Below the pieces are notes generated by a model. That model made no database searches and was not told where the DNA came from. It worked only from the letters and a program-made list of their open reading frames with translations. A stretch of DNA of 64,000 nucleotides from Paraburkholderia domus (GTDB lineage: Bacteria > Pseudomonadota > Gammaproteobacteria > Burkholderiales > Burkholderiaceae): NCBI RefSeq assembly GCF_905220705.1, contig NZ_CAJNAT010000001.1:868001-932000 (forward strand). Reading direction: 5' to 3'. Positions within the stretch are counted from its first letter, which is position 1, and each line of letters opens with the position of its first letter. Made by a program: the position numbers and the translations under genes. This document shows positions 42,898 through 53,246 of the stretch, one piece after another.

Positions 42898-44268
42898 TTA
42901 CTGCCCCGCGATCGTCATCCGTTCGATCAGCACCGAGCCCGTTTCCTTAGTACCGCGCGTGATCGTATCCGCGCCGATCGCGACGATATGGCGGAACATC
43001 TCCTGCAGCGTGCTCGCCACGGTGATTTCCTCGACCGGATACTGGATCTTGCCATTCTCGACCCAGAAGCCCGACGCGCCGCGCGAATAGTCGCCCGTCA
43101 CATAGTTCACGCCCTGCCCCATCAGCTCAGTCAGCAACAGGCCCGTGCCGAGCTTGCGCAACATTTCCTCGAAGTCGTCTTCCGGACGCGTCTTCGAGCT
43201 GCGCAGCGACAGATTGTGCGAGCCGCCGGCGTTGCCGGTGGTCTGCATGCCGAGCTTGCGCGCCGAGTAAGTGGACAGGAAGTAGCCTTCCACCACGCCG
43301 TCCTTCACCACCGAACGTTGTTTCGTACGCACGCCTTCTTCGTCGAACGGCGCGCTGCCCATTGCACGCGCGACGTGCGGATCTTCGACCACCTGGACAT
43401 GCGGCGCGAACACCGGTTTGCCAAGGCTGTCGACGAGGAACGAGGTCTTACGGTAGAGCGCGCCGCCGCTCGTTGCCTGCACGAACGCGCCGAGAATGCC
43501 GGCGGCGAGCGGCGCTTCGAACAGCACCGGCACCTTGCGCGTGTCGAGTCCACGCGCGCCGATGCGCGAGAGCGCCCGCTGCGCCGCGTAACGGCCCACC
43601 GCTTCCGGATCGGCAAGGTCTGCCGCGCTACGGGTCGACGTGTACCAGTCGTCGCGTTGCATGTTGCGCGCGCTGCCGGCAATCGGCGCGCACGCGATGT
43701 AGTGACGCGAGTACGGATAGCCCGCAAGGAAGCCGCGCGAGGTGGCCAGCACGAATTGCGAGTGCTGCGCCGAGACGCTTGCGCCTTCCGAGTTCTTGAT
43801 CTGCGGATCGGTCGCGAAAGCGGCGTCTTCCGAGCGGCGGGCGATTTCCACCGCTTCGTCCGCGGAGAGATTCCACGGGTGATACAGGTCGAGATCGCGC
43901 GGTGCGGTTTCGAGCAATTCTGCCTCGGCGAGGCCTGCGCAGTCGTCTTCGGCCGTAAAGCGGGCGATGTTGTACGCCGCCGCGACCGTGTCCTTCAATG
44001 CCTGCGACGAAAAGTCCGAGGTGCTCGCGTTGCCGCGCTTGTTGCCGATGAACACCGTCACGCCAACCATCTTGTCGCGGTTGTGTTCGATCGTTTCGAC
44101 TTCGCCGCGCCGCACGGAGACGGACAGGCCGTCGCCTTCGGAAATCTCGGTTGCCGCGTCGGTACCGCCGAGCGACTTCGCGTGACGAAGGATGTCCGAG
44201 GCGATTTCCTTCAGTTCATCCTGGGTATGCGGAAAAAAGCGCTGCTTGACGTCCATGTCTGCTGCCAT
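42898..44268 (-). CDS. pmbA: Metalloprotease PmbA (TldE)
   Basis: PmbA/TldE is one partner of the TldD/TldE protease that matures small peptides and degrades CcdA-type antitoxins. The 456-residue product contains GLSVSVRRGEVETIEHNRD, QATSGGALYRKTSFLVDSLG and the C-terminal LLTELMGQGVNYVTGDYSRGASGFWVENG, which are family hallmarks. Start ATG 44268 (MAADMDVKQRF) or 44256 (MDVKQRF); the much longer open frame upstream is not family-like. TldD, the partner, is not in this window. Confidence 0.93.
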   Translation of the reverse strand: MAADMDVKQRFFPHTQDELKEIASDILRHAKSLGGTDAATEISEGDGLSVSVRRGEVETIEHNRDKMVGVTVFIGNKRGNASTSDFSSQALKDTVAAAYNIARFTAEDDCAGLAEAELLETAPRDLDLYHPWNLSADEAVEIARRSEDAAFATDPQIKNSEGASVSAQHSQFVLATSRGFLAGYPYSRHYIACAPIAGSARNMQRDDWYTSTRSAADLADPEAVGRYAAQRALSRIGARGLDTRKVPVLFEAPLAAGILGAFVQATSGGALYRKTSFLVDSLGKPVFAPHVQVVEDPHVARAMGSAPFDEEGVRTKQRSVVKDGVVEGYFLSTYSARKLGMQTTGNAGGSHNLSLRSSKTRPEDDFEEMLRKLGTGLLLTELMGQGVNYVTGDYSRGASGFWVENGKIQYPVEEITVASTLQEMFRHIVAIGADTITRGTKETGSVLIERMTIAGQ

Positions 44269-44562
44269 TGTCGTTGCCGTCCTGTTCGGGGCCGCGCGGC
44301 CCTGTGTGTTCGCCCATGCCATGCACATGCGCGCGCATTTTTGCGTGCGCGTGTGCGTGGTCACGCATCCCGCGATCATAGCAAGGTACGCGAAGCTGTA
44401 CCTGGCATTCGCTGAGGCTGGCGTTGCCTCGGCTTTGCTCTGGCGTTGTCCTGGCGTTGTCCCGGCTTGCCGGGTCTGCCGCGTTGGCCAAAAACGCGCG
44501 GGCGCGGCCTTGTGCACAGCGGCACGGCGGGTTCGGAGCCCGCGGCACGCTACAATATCGGT

Positions 44563-45174
44563 ATGACACGCAAAACCCGCATTCAACCGATCGAATCCGC
44601 CGAGCCGGAAGTCGACGAGAACGGCTACGACCGTCCCAGCAAGTCCCAGCTCAAGCGCGAAATGCACGAGCTGCAGGAGCTGGGCTCGGCGCTGATCGCG
44701 CTGCCGAAAGACGCGCTCAAGCGCATGCCGATGCCCGAAAAACTCGATGACGCCGTGCGCGAAGCGCGCCGCATCACCGATCACGAAGGCAAGCGCCGCC
44801 AGGTTCAGTACGTCGGGCGTGTGATGCGCTCGCTGCTGGACGAGGAAACCGCCGCGCTGCGCACCGCGCTCGACACCTATAATGGCGTCAACAAGGCAGA
44901 AACGGCCAAGCTGCACTGGATCGAGCGCACCCGCGAGAAACTGCTCGCCGACGACGCCGCGCTGACCGAATTCATCCGCCAGCACCCCAACGCCGATCCG
45001 CAGCAGGGCCGCACGCTGATCCGCAACGCCCGCAAGGAAGCGCAGCAAAGCAAGCCGCCGCGCTACTTCCGCGAGCTGTTCCAGTGGATCAAGAACGCCG
45101 ACGGCCCGTCTGCCGCCACCGATTCCGATGCGGACGACGCCCAGGAAGACGACGATGACGACCGCGACGCCTAA
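44563..45174 (+). CDS. yjgA: Ribosome biogenesis factor DarP/YjgA (DUF615)
   Basis: DarP/YjgA binds late large-subunit precursors. The 203-residue protein has the family body [39 protein letters not shown] and [11 protein letters not shown], ending with [10 protein letters not shown]. The last 20 residues are an acidic Asp/Glu tail ([17 protein letters not shown]). The ATG at 44563 begins [12 protein letters not shown]; the frame upstream is not conserved. Its last 20 bases overlap mogA. Confidence 0.92.
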   Translation: MTRKTRIQPIESAEPEVDENGYDRPSKSQLKREMHELQELGSALIALPKDALKRMPMPEKLDDAVREARRITDHEGKRRQVQYVGRVMRSLLDEETAALRTALDTYNGVNKAETAKLHWIERTREKLLADDAALTEFIRQHPNADPQQGRTLIRNARKEAQQSKPPRYFRELFQWIKNADGPSAATDSDADDAQEDDDDDRDA

Positions 45175-45799
45175 GGCAGCACGTCAGCACCCCGACGAAA
45201 TCGTGATCGGCCTCGTGTCGATCAGCGACCGGGCGTCCACCGGCGTGTACGAGGACAAAGGCATACCCGCGCTGCAAGAATGGCTCGGCACCGCCCTGAC
45301 CTCCCCGTTTCAAGTGGTCACGCGCCTGATTCAGGACGACGCGCCCGTCATTTCCGCCACGCTGATCGAACTGGTCGACGAAGTCGGCTGTGATCTGGTG
45401 CTGACCACCGGCGGCACCGGCCCGTCGCGCCGCGATGTGACGCCGGAAGCGACTTTGGCGGTGGCAACCAAGGAAATGCCGGGTTTCGGCGAGCAGATGC
45501 GGCAAATCAGCCTGAATTTCGTGCCGACCGCGATTCTGTCGCGCCAGGTGGCAGTGATCCGCGAAACCGCGGAGCACGCGGCGCTGATCGTCAACCTGCC
45601 AGGGCAGCCGAAGTCGATCAAGGAAACGCTAGAAGGCTTGCGTGACGCCGAAGCAGGCGGCGCAGTGAAGGTGCCGGGGATTTTCGCCGCGGTGCCCTAT
45701 TGCATCGACCTGATCGGCGGTCCGTATGTGGAAACCAACGCCGACGTGGTGAAGGCGTTCCGGCCGAAGAACGCGCAGCGCGCGCCTCGGCAGGCTTGA
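45155..45799 (+). CDS. mogA: Molybdopterin adenylyltransferase MogA
   Basis: Adenylylates molybdopterin before MoeA inserts molybdenum. The 214 residues contain [18 protein letters not shown] at the N-terminus, [20 protein letters not shown] (the molybdopterin-binding Gly-rich motif) and [13 protein letters not shown]. It starts at 45155 inside the end of yjgA (20-base overlap), with an AGGAAG element eight bases before the ATG within yjgA. This pairing ties it to yjgA and not to moeA/mobA at the other end of the window. Confidence 0.93.
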   Translation: MTTATPKAARQHPDEIVIGLVSISDRASTGVYEDKGIPALQEWLGTALTSPFQVVTRLIQDDAPVISATLIELVDEVGCDLVLTTGGTGPSRRDVTPEATLAVATKEMPGFGEQMRQISLNFVPTAILSRQVAVIRETAEHAALIVNLPGQPKSIKETLEGLRDAEAGGAVKVPGIFAAVPYCIDLIGGPYVETNADVVKAFRPKNAQRAPRQA

Positions 45800-45821
45800 A
45801 ACTGAAACGGCGGCTGACGGG

Positions 45822-46436
45822 TTATTCCGCGGGCGTTTCCGGGACCTGCGAGGCCGCCGGAATCAGGAAATGCTCACGGTAGTACTTCAGCTCGTCGATC
45901 GATTCATGGATGTCGGCCAACGCAGTGTGCATCGCACGCTTCTGGAAGCCCTTGTAGATGGCCGGCTGCCAGCGGCGGCACAGTTCCTTCAGGGTGCTGA
46001 CGTCGAGATTGCGGTAGTGAAAGAAGCGCTCCAGATCCGGCATCCACCGCGCCATGAAGCGGCGGTCCTGGCAGATCGAATTGCCGCACATCGGCGATTT
46101 GCCCGGCGGTACATATTGCGCGAGAAAATCGCGAATCTGTTCGGTGGCGTCGGCTTCACTTACCGTCGACGCCTTCACGCGGTCGATCAAGCCTGAGCGG
46201 CCATGCGTGTTCTGGTTCCACTGATCCATTTTAGCGAGCATCTCGTCGCTCTGATGAATCGCCAGCACCGGCCCTTCAACCATTCGGTCGAGCGTCGAAT
46301 TCGTCACGACCACCGCGATTTCGATGATGCGGTCGGTGTCCGGTTCGAGCCCGGTCATTTCCATGTCCAGCCAGACGAGATTCATGTCGCTGCGCACGAG
46401 CGGCGGCTGTTCGGTGGAGGCGAGGATGTCAGTCAT
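45822..46436 (-). CDS. orn: Oligoribonuclease
   Basis: Orn degrades diribonucleotides, including pGpG made from cyclic di-GMP, so it is relevant to biofilm signalling. The 204-residue protein is a DEDDh 3'-5' exonuclease: [20 protein letters not shown] has the first Asp24 and Glu26, and [20 protein letters not shown] has the last acidic residues with the catalytic His-Asp pattern. The ATG at 46436 gives about 16 extra residues before the usual Orn start ([13 protein letters not shown]), so the start could be there instead. Confidence 0.95.
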   Translation of the reverse strand: MTDILASTEQPPLVRSDMNLVWLDMEMTGLEPDTDRIIEIAVVVTNSTLDRMVEGPVLAIHQSDEMLAKMDQWNQNTHGRSGLIDRVKASTVSEADATEQIRDFLAQYVPPGKSPMCGNSICQDRRFMARWMPDLERFFHYRNLDVSTLKELCRRWQPAIYKGFQKRAMHTALADIHESIDELKYYREHFLIPAASQVPETPAE

Positions 46437-46508
46437 GAAGGCAACCCTGATGGCCGGGCGGACCGCTTCTCTGGAAGCAGGCTTGCCGCGGCGATTGTTC
46501 GTATGAGA

Positions 46509-46560
46509 TTGGTTTGGGCCGGCTTGGGCCTGCTTGGGCCGGGTTTGAGCCGGGTTTAGG
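46509..46560 (+). repeat. Short 10-bp tandem repeat upstream of orn and the M48 protease gene
   Basis: Near 46509-46560 the sequence runs as four to five imperfect 10-bp units related to CTTGGGCCGG (TTGGGCCGGC, TTGGGCCTGC, TTGGGCCGGG, TTTGAGCCGG). It lies in the divergent promoter region of orn and the M48 protease gene. No coding role is seen. Confidence 0.7.
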
Positions 46561-46625
46561 CTTATCCCCCGCCGTCAGGCGGGAAGAAACATATAATTCT
46601 CGCATAGATACCACGGAATCCCCGG

Positions 46626-47885
46626 ATGCCTACCCTGTACTTCACTGTTCTGTTCGTCGTCGCCGTCGTGGCGATGGTCAGCACCAAACTGTGGCTCGCG
46701 TCGCGGCAGATCCGCTTCGTCGCAGGCCATCGCGAGCAGGTGCCGAGCCAGTTTGCCGGCACCATCGCGCTCACCGCGCACCAGCGCGCCGCCGACTACA
46801 CCGTCGAACGCACGCGGCTGACCATGATCGAGATCGTCGTCGGCGCGGCCGTGCTGATCGGTCTGACGCTGCTGGGCGGCGTGCAGGCGCTCGATCTGGC
46901 GATTTCCGACTGGCTTGGCCGTGGCTACGCCGGCCAGATCGCGCTGGTCGCTGCGGTAATCGCGATCACCAGCGTGATCGATCTACCGTTCGAGTACTAC
47001 CGGCAATTCGTGGTCGAGCAACGCTTCGGCTTCAACCGGATGAGCAAGGGAATTTTCTTCCTCGACCGTCTCAAGGGCGTCCTGCTCGGCGCCGCGTTCG
47101 GCCTGCCGCTTCTGTTCGTCGTGCTGTGGCTGATGAGCCAGGCCGGCAGCCTGTGGTGGCTGTGGACATGGATCGTCTGGGTCGCATTCCAGTTGCTCGT
47201 GCTGGTGCTGTATCCGTCGTTTATCGCGCCGCTCTTCAATAAGTTCGAGCCGCTCAAGGACGAAGCGCTGAAAAGCCGCATCGAAGCGCTGATGAAACGC
47301 TGCGGTTTCGCCGCCAAGGGTCTGTTCGTGATGGACGGCAGCCGCCGTTCGGCGCACGGCAATGCATATTTCACCGGCTTCGGTGCGGCCAAGCGGATCG
47401 TGTTCTTCGACACGCTGCTCGCGCGTCTGTCGGGCAACGAGATCGAAGCAGTGCTCGCGCACGAACTCGGCCACTTCAAGCGGCGTCACGTGATCAAGCG
47501 GATGATCGTCATGTTCGCGATCAGCCTCGTGATGCTCGCCCTGCTCGGCTGGCTGACGCAATGCGTGTGGTTCTATGAAGGACTGGGCGTGCGGCCGTCG
47601 CTGATCGGCGGCAATAGCGGCCTCGCACTGGTACTGTTCTTCCTCGCGCTGCCGGTGTTCCTGTTCTTTGTCACGCCGCTCGGCAGCCTGAGCTCGCGCA
47701 AGCACGAGTTCGAAGCCGACGCCTTCGCCGCGACGCAAACCGATGCGCAAGACCTCGTCAACGCGCTCGTCAAGCTGTATGAGGACAACGCGTCGACCCT
47801 GACGCCGGACCCGCTCTACACCGCGTTCTATTACTCGCATCCGCCGGCGTCGCAGCGGATCGACCGCCTGCTGCGGCACGCATGA
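46626..47885 (+). CDS. M48 family zinc metalloprotease (CaaX prenyl protease 1 / HtpX-like)
   Basis: A 419-residue membrane protease. Several hydrophobic segments (residues about 2-20, 65-90, 102-118, 150-195) surround the zinc site [11 protein letters not shown] near residues 277-287. A second Glu comes from [13 protein letters not shown]. The arrangement ([18 protein letters not shown], then [18 protein letters not shown]) is of the Ste24/CAAX prenyl protease 1 group of M48, common next to rsgA in Burkholderia. Its substrate in bacteria is unknown. The stop overlaps the rsgA start by four bases (ATGA). Confidence 0.92.
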   Translation: MPTLYFTVLFVVAVVAMVSTKLWLASRQIRFVAGHREQVPSQFAGTIALTAHQRAADYTVERTRLTMIEIVVGAAVLIGLTLLGGVQALDLAISDWLGRGYAGQIALVAAVIAITSVIDLPFEYYRQFVVEQRFGFNRMSKGIFFLDRLKGVLLGAAFGLPLLFVVLWLMSQAGSLWWLWTWIVWVAFQLLVLVLYPSFIAPLFNKFEPLKDEALKSRIEALMKRCGFAAKGLFVMDGSRRSAHGNAYFTGFGAAKRIVFFDTLLARLSGNEIEAVLAHELGHFKRRHVIKRMIVMFAISLVMLALLGWLTQCVWFYEGLGVRPSLIGGNSGLALVLFFLALPVFLFFVTPLGSLSSRKHEFEADAFAATQTDAQDLVNALVKLYEDNASTLTPDPLYTAFYYSHPPASQRIDRLLRHA

Positions 47886-48823
47886 GCGCCCGCTCCCCGA
47901 AAGCGCCGCGCGCGCCGTCCAGCACGCGCGTAGCAGGGCTCGTGATTGCCGCTCATGGGCGCCACTACATGGTCGCGCCGGAAGACGGCAGCCCGATGCT
48001 CCAGTGCTTCCCGCGCGGCAAGCGCAGCGAAGTGGCGGTCGGCGATCGCGTGATTTACGAACCGACTTCGGCGGATCAGGGCGTGATCGTCGAGATCGGC
48101 GAGCGGCGCAATCTGCTGTATCGCTCGGATCAGTACAAGTCGAAACTGTTTGCCGCGAATCTCGATCAGTTGCTGGTCGTGCTCGCGACCGAGCCGCATT
48201 TCAGCGAGGACCTGCTTGGGCGTGCGCTGGTCGCCGCCGAGGCAAACGAGCTGAAGCCGTTGATCGTGTTGAACAAGATCGATGTGACCGGCGCGCTGGA
48301 AGGCGCGCGCAAGCGGCTCGAATCGTACCGCGCGCTCGGCTACACCGTGGTCGAAGTGTCGATCAAGACCCAGCCTGATGCCGCGCGTGCCGCTTTGATC
48401 GAACATCTTCAAGGTCACTCGACGCTGCTGCTCGGCCAATCGGGCATGGGCAAATCGACGTTGGTGAATCTGCTGATTCCGAATGCCGAAGTCGCCACAC
48501 GCGAGATCTCGACCGCGTTGAACAGCGGCCGGCATACCACCACATTCACGCGGCTCTACCCTTTGCCCGGTGACGACGGCGGTGCGTTGATCGATTCGCC
48601 GGGCTTCCAGGAATTCGGCCTGCATCATTTGACCGAAGGCCGGCTCGAACGCGCGTTTCCCGAGTTCCGGCCGTTGTTGCCGAACTGCCGCTTCTACAAC
48701 TGCCATCACTTGCAGGAGCCGGGCTGCGCGATTCTCGAAGCCGTCGACGATGGCCGGATCCGGCGCGAACGGCACGCCCTGTATACGCAACTGGTGCACG
48801 AAGCCAGCCAGATCGTGCGCTGA
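47882..48823 (+). CDS. rsgA: Ribosome small subunit-dependent GTPase RsgA
   Basis: RsgA is a circularly permuted GTPase that checks late 30S subunits. The order is G4 (LNKID), then G1 GQSGMGKST (about 184-192), then G3 DSPGF. An N-terminal OB-fold domain (about 15-90) and a C-terminal zinc motif ([14 protein letters not shown]) complete the RsgA plan. 313 residues is normal. The ATG at 47882 overlaps the M48 protease stop (ATGA), so translation is coupled. Confidence 0.95.
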   Translation: MSARSPKAPRAPSSTRVAGLVIAAHGRHYMVAPEDGSPMLQCFPRGKRSEVAVGDRVIYEPTSADQGVIVEIGERRNLLYRSDQYKSKLFAANLDQLLVVLATEPHFSEDLLGRALVAAEANELKPLIVLNKIDVTGALEGARKRLESYRALGYTVVEVSIKTQPDAARAALIEHLQGHSTLLLGQSGMGKSTLVNLLIPNAEVATREISTALNSGRHTTTFTRLYPLPGDDGGALIDSPGFQEFGLHHLTEGRLERAFPEFRPLLPNCRFYNCHHLQEPGCAILEAVDDGRIRRERHALYTQLVHEASQIVR

Positions 48824-48853
48824 CGCGCGTCGCTGCCAACCCACGGATTCACG

Positions 48854-49174
48854 ATGAAATTGATGCGTGCGCCGAACCTGATCATCGGACAGCATTGGGT
48901 CAATGTGCTGGAGACGGCAGGCATCGCTTGCGAGTTGCACAACCGTTATCTGAACGGCGCGCTCGGCGATATTCCGGCGGATCAGTGTGCGCCAGAGCTG
49001 TGGCTCGTCGATGAACGCGATGAGGCGATGGCGCGGCGCCTGATCGATGCAGCGTCGCATGGACCGGCTGCGGGCACGCCTTCGTGGCAATGCCGCCAGT
49101 GCGGGGAGACGCTCGAGGCGCAGTTCACGGTGTGCTGGCAGTGCGGGACGGCGCGTGATCCGCTGGATGGGTGA
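48854..49174 (+). CDS. DUF2007 protein with a C-terminal zinc ribbon
   Basis: A 106-residue protein. Residues 1-65 are a DUF2007-type signal-transducing-like domain (MKLMRAPNLIIGQHWVNVLE, LWLVDERDEAMARRLID). A zinc ribbon follows with CRQCGETLEAQFTVCWQCG. Start ATG 48854. It lies 30 bp after rsgA in the same direction. The biochemical function of the family is unknown. Confidence 0.85.
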   Translation: MKLMRAPNLIIGQHWVNVLETAGIACELHNRYLNGALGDIPADQCAPELWLVDERDEAMARRLIDAASHGPAAGTPSWQCRQCGETLEAQFTVCWQCGTARDPLDG

Positions 49175-49184
49175 AGCGGTTAGA

Positions 49185-50123
49185 TCACGCCAGCCACACG
49201 GCAATCGTCAGCATCAGCAACAAGATCATCCACAGCACCACCGCGCGCCACACGAGACCCACCGCCGACTGCAGCGTACGGGGCGTGCAGTCGTCGCCGA
49301 CCTGCATCGGCCCACCGTCGCCGGTGGCCAGCGCATCGAGGCTCGACGGCTCGGCAAGCGGGCCGCTCAGACGCGCACCCAGCGCCCCACTGCCCGCGGC
49401 GAGCAGCACGCCGTCGTTCGCATCCGGCCACTGACGCGCGTGGTTGCGCCACGCATAAATCGCGTCTTCAAAATTGCCGACAATCGCAAAGCCCAGCGAG
49501 GTCAGCCGCGCCGGCACCCAGTCGATCACGAAGAAAGCGCGCTGCGCGAAACTCGAAAACGCGGCGGTACGATCGTCCACTGGTCGCGCCCACGTACGCG
49601 CCAGATACTCGGCAATCCGATACAGCACCGCGCCCGCCGGCCCAACCGGAATCAGGAACCAGAAAAACACCCCGAACACGTGCCGATGCGAGGCGACCAC
49701 CGCGTGAATCAACGTATGACGCACGATCTCGCTGACGGGCATGTCGACAGTGTCGAGCCCGGTCCATTCATTCAGGATTTCACGCGCGCGCGGCACATCG
49801 TCGTTGTTCAACGCGAGGTGGATGTCGGTGAAGTAGTGGCTGAACTGCCGGAAGCCGAGCGTGAAGTACAGCACGGCGACGTTCCACAGGAAGGCGAGCG
49901 CAAAGTGAATGTGATAAAGCACGTAGTAGATGAGCGCGACGGCCAGCGTCCAGGGCACCACCACCACGAGCCACGCAAGCACGCCATGTCTGGGCTTGCC
50001 GGCATCGAATCCGTGCGCCGCCGACTCCGCATGGTATTGAAGCAACGCCGCCACCGGATTGTTCAGCGACAGCGCGCGGACCTGTTCAATAATCAGAGCC
50101 AGCAATACGGAGAAAAAAGTCAT
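49185..50123 (-). CDS. CobD/CbiB family membrane protein (AmpE-like)
   Basis: A 312-residue integral membrane protein with four or five hydrophobic segments. The middle shows NNDDVPRAREILNEWTG, EIVRHTLIHAVVASHRHVFG and FGVFFWFLIPVGPAGAVLYRIAEYLA, which are CobD/CbiB/AmpE signatures. CobD makes the aminopropanol linkage in cobalamin synthesis; AmpE-type members act otherwise. Without a cobalamin operon nearby I do not claim cobalamin synthesis. It converges on the DUF2007 gene. Confidence 0.88.
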   Translation of the reverse strand: MTFFSVLLALIIEQVRALSLNNPVAALLQYHAESAAHGFDAGKPRHGVLAWLVVVVPWTLAVALIYYVLYHIHFALAFLWNVAVLYFTLGFRQFSHYFTDIHLALNNDDVPRAREILNEWTGLDTVDMPVSEIVRHTLIHAVVASHRHVFGVFFWFLIPVGPAGAVLYRIAEYLARTWARPVDDRTAAFSSFAQRAFFVIDWVPARLTSLGFAIVGNFEDAIYAWRNHARQWPDANDGVLLAAGSGALGARLSGPLAEPSSLDALATGDGGPMQVGDDCTPRTLQSAVGLVWRAVVLWMILLLMLTIAVWLA

Positions 50124-50238
50124 GCGGTGCGCCGTGCTTTTTGAGTTTTTACGATTGTTTTATAACGATAGCACAGGGTCGGATGCGACTGAGCGCAGAC
50201 GTTGACAAACACCCGACAACTGCACGGACCGACGTAGC

Positions 50239-50955
50239 TTATGCCGCGAGAAATCGATAGAAGTTGCGCAGCATCGCCGCTGTCGCGCCCCAGATGAAAT
50301 GGTGGCCGCCCACCCCACCCTCACGATCTTCAGCTTCTGCCGACGCGGCTCGCGGATAAGGCATGGCGAAGAAGCGTCGCTCGCCGTCTTCGTAGCGAAA
50401 CACGCGTTCTTCGTGATTCGCGGGATCCATCAGAAAAGCGAGCGGCACTTCGAAGACTTCGGCCACTTCGAGTGCATCCACTTTCAACGTGAAAGGCGGA
50501 TGCACGAGACCGATCACGGGCGACACGCGAAACCCGGTGTCCGTCAGATAGTCGGGCAACGCACCGAGAATTTCAACGCGCGACGGATCGAGTCCGACTT
50601 CTTCCTGCGCCTCGCGCAAAGCCGTGGCGGTCGAATCTGCGTCGAACGGTTCATGACGGCCGCCGGGAAAGCTCACCTGACCGGCATGGTCGTTCAAATG
50701 GTCGGCACGCTGGGTCAGCAGCACGGTGAGACCGTTATCGCGCACGACCAGCGGCACCAGCACGGCGGCAACGCGCGGATCGGCGCGTACGTCGCGCCAG
50801 GGCACTTCGATAATCGGTTCAGGCGTCCAGCTAAGACGCTGCTCGAAACGCGCACGCAGACCGTCGGGCGTCAGGCGCCCGGCAACCACCGGTGGCAGAT
50901 CGGCACCCGTCGCTTCGACAGGCAGAGTTTCAGGCTCGAAGGCGGGGCGGATCAA
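50239..50955 (-). CDS. Nudix hydrolase, coenzyme A pyrophosphatase type
   Basis: A 238-residue Nudix hydrolase. The Nudix box appears as FPGGRHEPFDADSTATAL followed by REAQEEVGLD, with Glu residues for the metal site. The preceding LLTQRADHLNDHAGQVSFPG resembles the NudL/YeaB coenzyme A pyrophosphatase signature (LTxRsxhlxxHxGQvaFPGG). The enzyme probably cleaves CoA to phosphopantetheine and ADP; this is by family. Two genes upstream of rplS but in its own unit: a terminator (51012-51038) lies between. Confidence 0.88.
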   Translation of the reverse strand: MIRPAFEPETLPVEATGADLPPVVAGRLTPDGLRARFEQRLSWTPEPIIEVPWRDVRADPRVAAVLVPLVVRDNGLTVLLTQRADHLNDHAGQVSFPGGRHEPFDADSTATALREAQEEVGLDPSRVEILGALPDYLTDTGFRVSPVIGLVHPPFTLKVDALEVAEVFEVPLAFLMDPANHEERVFRYEDGERRFFAMPYPRAASAEAEDREGGVGGHHFIWGATAAMLRNFYRFLAA

Positions 50956-51011
50956 CGGGTCTCTCGGAATGAGCGGATAGGGGACATGCCGCTATTTTGA
51001 CCTGGCAAACA

Positions 51012-51038
51012 AAAAAGCACCCGCGAGGGGTGCTTTTT
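51012..51038 (-). terminator. Intrinsic terminator of the rpsP-rimM-trmD-rplS operon
   Basis: AAAAAGCACCC (51012-51022) pairs with GGGTGCTTTTT (51028-51038). The A/T-rich flanks give a run of T on the minus strand. It comes just after rplS. Confidence 0.85.
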
Positions 51039-51048
51039 CTTACAGCTT

Positions 51049-51441
51049 TTACGCTTCCGGAGCAGCGCGGTCTTTCTTCGCGACCAGCTTTTCCTTGATT
51101 CGAGCCGACTTGCCCGAACGGTCGCGCAGATAGTACAGCTTCGCACGACGGACATCGCCACGACGCTTCACGACGATGCTTGCCAGCAGCGGCGAGTACG
51201 TCTGGAACGTACGCTCGACGCCTTCGCCCGACGAAATCTTGCGGACGATGAACGACGAATTCAGACCACGGTTACGCTTGGCGATGACCACGCCTTCGTA
51301 AGCCTGAACACGCTTACGCGTACCTTCAACCACGTTCACGCTGACGATCACCGTATCGCCGGGGGCGAATTCGGGAATGGTCTTCTCGCCGAGGGCGCGG
51401 CCGATTTCTTCCTGCTCGAGTATTGCAATCAGATTCATCAC
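51049..51441 (-). CDS. rplS: 50S ribosomal protein L19
   Basis: L19 sits at the 30S-50S interface. The 130-residue product has the standard body [56 protein letters not shown] and [20 protein letters not shown]. It is the last gene of the operon rpsP-rimM-trmD-rplS, the order found in most Gram-negative bacteria. Confidence 0.98.
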   Translation of the reverse strand: MMNLIAILEQEEIGRALGEKTIPEFAPGDTVIVSVNVVEGTRKRVQAYEGVVIAKRNRGLNSSFIVRKISSGEGVERTFQTYSPLLASIVVKRRGDVRRAKLYYLRDRSGKSARIKEKLVAKKDRAAPEA

Positions 51442-51593
51442 TGACTCCTAAGTCCATCTTGTCGGCGTTCGTACCTGCCGCGCGCGGGTTTTACCTGTTG
51501 CGCTTGGCTACGGCCCCGATAGAGGATGGGTTCACATCTGGCGCCGTACACGCATGTGCGGCACCGCCTATGTCCGCTCGAAAGACCAAGGCT

Positions 51594-52361
51594 TTACGCC
51601 TTCGACGCTTCCTTCGCGAGACTCGTAAGCCATGCCTCGTCGGCACGGCTCAACATCTTGTTCTTTCTGGCCTTCACGATCAGATCGGGCCGTTTGTTCA
51701 ACGTATTGCGCAAGGCTTCACGCCGACGCCACGCTTCGATTTCCGCATGATGGCCGCCGAGCAGCACATCGGGTACACGCAAGCCGTCATATTCCTCCGG
51801 ACGCGTGTAATGCGGACAATCCAGCAGCACGTCGACAAAACTATCCTGCACCGCCGATTGCGAGTCGTTCAGCACGCCGGGCAACTGACGCACCACGGCA
51901 TCCATCAACGCCATCGCCGGCAATTCGCCGCCGGACAGCACGAAGTCGCCGAGACTGACCTCTTCGTCGACGACACGGTCGAGCAAACGCTGATCGATCG
52001 CTTCATAGCGCCCGCACAACAGAATCAGACCGGGTTCGGCCGCGAACTGCATAACACGATCGTGATTCAGCGTGGCGCCTTGCGGCGACATCATCACGAC
52101 GCGCGACGCGCCGATGCCCTGCTCCGCCTGCGCCGCTTTCGCCGCGCCGATCGCGTCTTCCAGAGGCTTGGCCAGCATGACCATGCCGGGGCCGCCGCCG
52201 TAGGGGCGATCGTCGATTGTACGGTAGTTGTCAGTAGTGAAATCGCGTGGATTCCACGTGCGCAACCCGTAGCGCTCCTGCTTCGCCGCACGGCTGGTGA
52301 TACCCCAGTCGGTTAGCGCGCGAAACATGTCAGGAAAGAGCGTCACGACATCGAACTGCAT
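51594..52361 (-). CDS. trmD: tRNA (guanine-N1)-methyltransferase
   Basis: Methylates G37 of tRNAs, using S-adenosylmethionine. The 255 residues show [52 protein letters not shown] and [17 protein letters not shown], the knotted SPOUT fold signature. Third gene of the rpsP operon. Confidence 0.97.
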   Translation of the reverse strand: MQFDVVTLFPDMFRALTDWGITSRAAKQERYGLRTWNPRDFTTDNYRTIDDRPYGGGPGMVMLAKPLEDAIGAAKAAQAEQGIGASRVVMMSPQGATLNHDRVMQFAAEPGLILLCGRYEAIDQRLLDRVVDEEVSLGDFVLSGGELPAMALMDAVVRQLPGVLNDSQSAVQDSFVDVLLDCPHYTRPEEYDGLRVPDVLLGGHHAEIEAWRRREALRNTLNKRPDLIVKARKNKMLSRADEAWLTSLAKEASKA

Positions 52362-52385
52362 CGCTCTCTCCGGTCAGCGAGTTAT

Positions 52386-53129
52386 TTAGTAATCGGCTTC
52401 CCAGTCGACGATGATCTGCTTCGCCGCCTGATCCACCGTTTTGACAAAGACGCCGACGAACGGGATCAAGCGCTCGCCGGTGACCGGCTTACCGCTTTTG
52501 TCGGTATCCGGGTATTCGATGCGCAACACCGAGTGCGCACCGTTGTCGATCATGTCTGCAACCTTGCCGAGGTTGACCCCGGCAACGTTCACCACATCCA
52601 GGCCGAGCAGGTCGACCCAGTAGAATTCGTCGGCTTCCAGAGCCGGAAATTCGCTGCGGCTGATATAAACGCGCGTGCCGCGCAGGGCCAATGCCACATC
52701 GCGGTCAGTTACGCCGCCCAGATGGGCAACGACACTGTCGCTATGGGTTTTTGCCTGCAATGACGGCGCCGACTTGCGCTCGTGGCCTTTCATCAGCCAC
52801 CAGCGCTTCGCGCTTAGCAATGCGTCGCCGCCATGTCCGGCATCCGCATGAGCGGCTACCTTGACCCAGCCTTTGAGGCCGTAAGCGCCGACAATTGCAC
52901 CGACCTCGACCGCATCGGCTGGCCAGCTTTCCGCCGTTTCCACGCGCATTCCTGCTGCCTCGGAACCGGCGCTTGCAACTTCGGCTTTCGCCTTGCCTTC
53001 GGCCCGTTCGACCGGCTTGCGGACGAATGCACCAAACGGCGCCTGACCAGACGTCTTCGCGCGCGGGGCTGCTGCTTTTGCCGCTTTTGCCTTTACGCGA
53101 TCAGAACTACCGGAATCACGATCAGACAT
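52386..53129 (-). CDS. rimM: 16S rRNA processing protein RimM with N-terminal extension
   Basis: RimM helps 30S maturation and binds S19. The conserved RimM part begins about residue 74 ([18 protein letters not shown]) and ends with [21 protein letters not shown]. Before it lies a 73-residue Ala/Lys/Glu-rich extension ([19 protein letters not shown]). The ATG at 53129 (MSDRDSGSS) has GAGG seven bases upstream, so the extension is probably translated; the family is normally about 170-180 residues. Confidence 0.93.
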   Translation of the reverse strand: MSDRDSGSSDRVKAKAAKAAAPRAKTSGQAPFGAFVRKPVERAEGKAKAEVASAGSEAAGMRVETAESWPADAVEVGAIVGAYGLKGWVKVAAHADAGHGGDALLSAKRWWLMKGHERKSAPSLQAKTHSDSVVAHLGGVTDRDVALALRGTRVYISRSEFPALEADEFYWVDLLGLDVVNVAGVNLGKVADMIDNGAHSVLRIEYPDTDKSGKPVTGERLIPFVGVFVKTVDQAAKQIIVDWEADY

Positions 53130-53246
53130 AAGAGAACCTCGCTGCCAACTTCGACGCCTGCTTCAGTAAAACTCGCGCATCGGACTGCTCACGCAAGCTG
53201 CGCGAGCCGCCGGCCGAACCGACGACGATCCGCATGCTAGCTACCA

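Noticed and set aside
42988-44415. 475-codon plus-strand ORF
   Set aside because: Arg/Ala-rich mirror of pmbA.
47831-49204. 457-codon minus-strand ORF
   Set aside because: Arg/His-rich mirror of rsgA and the DUF2007 gene.
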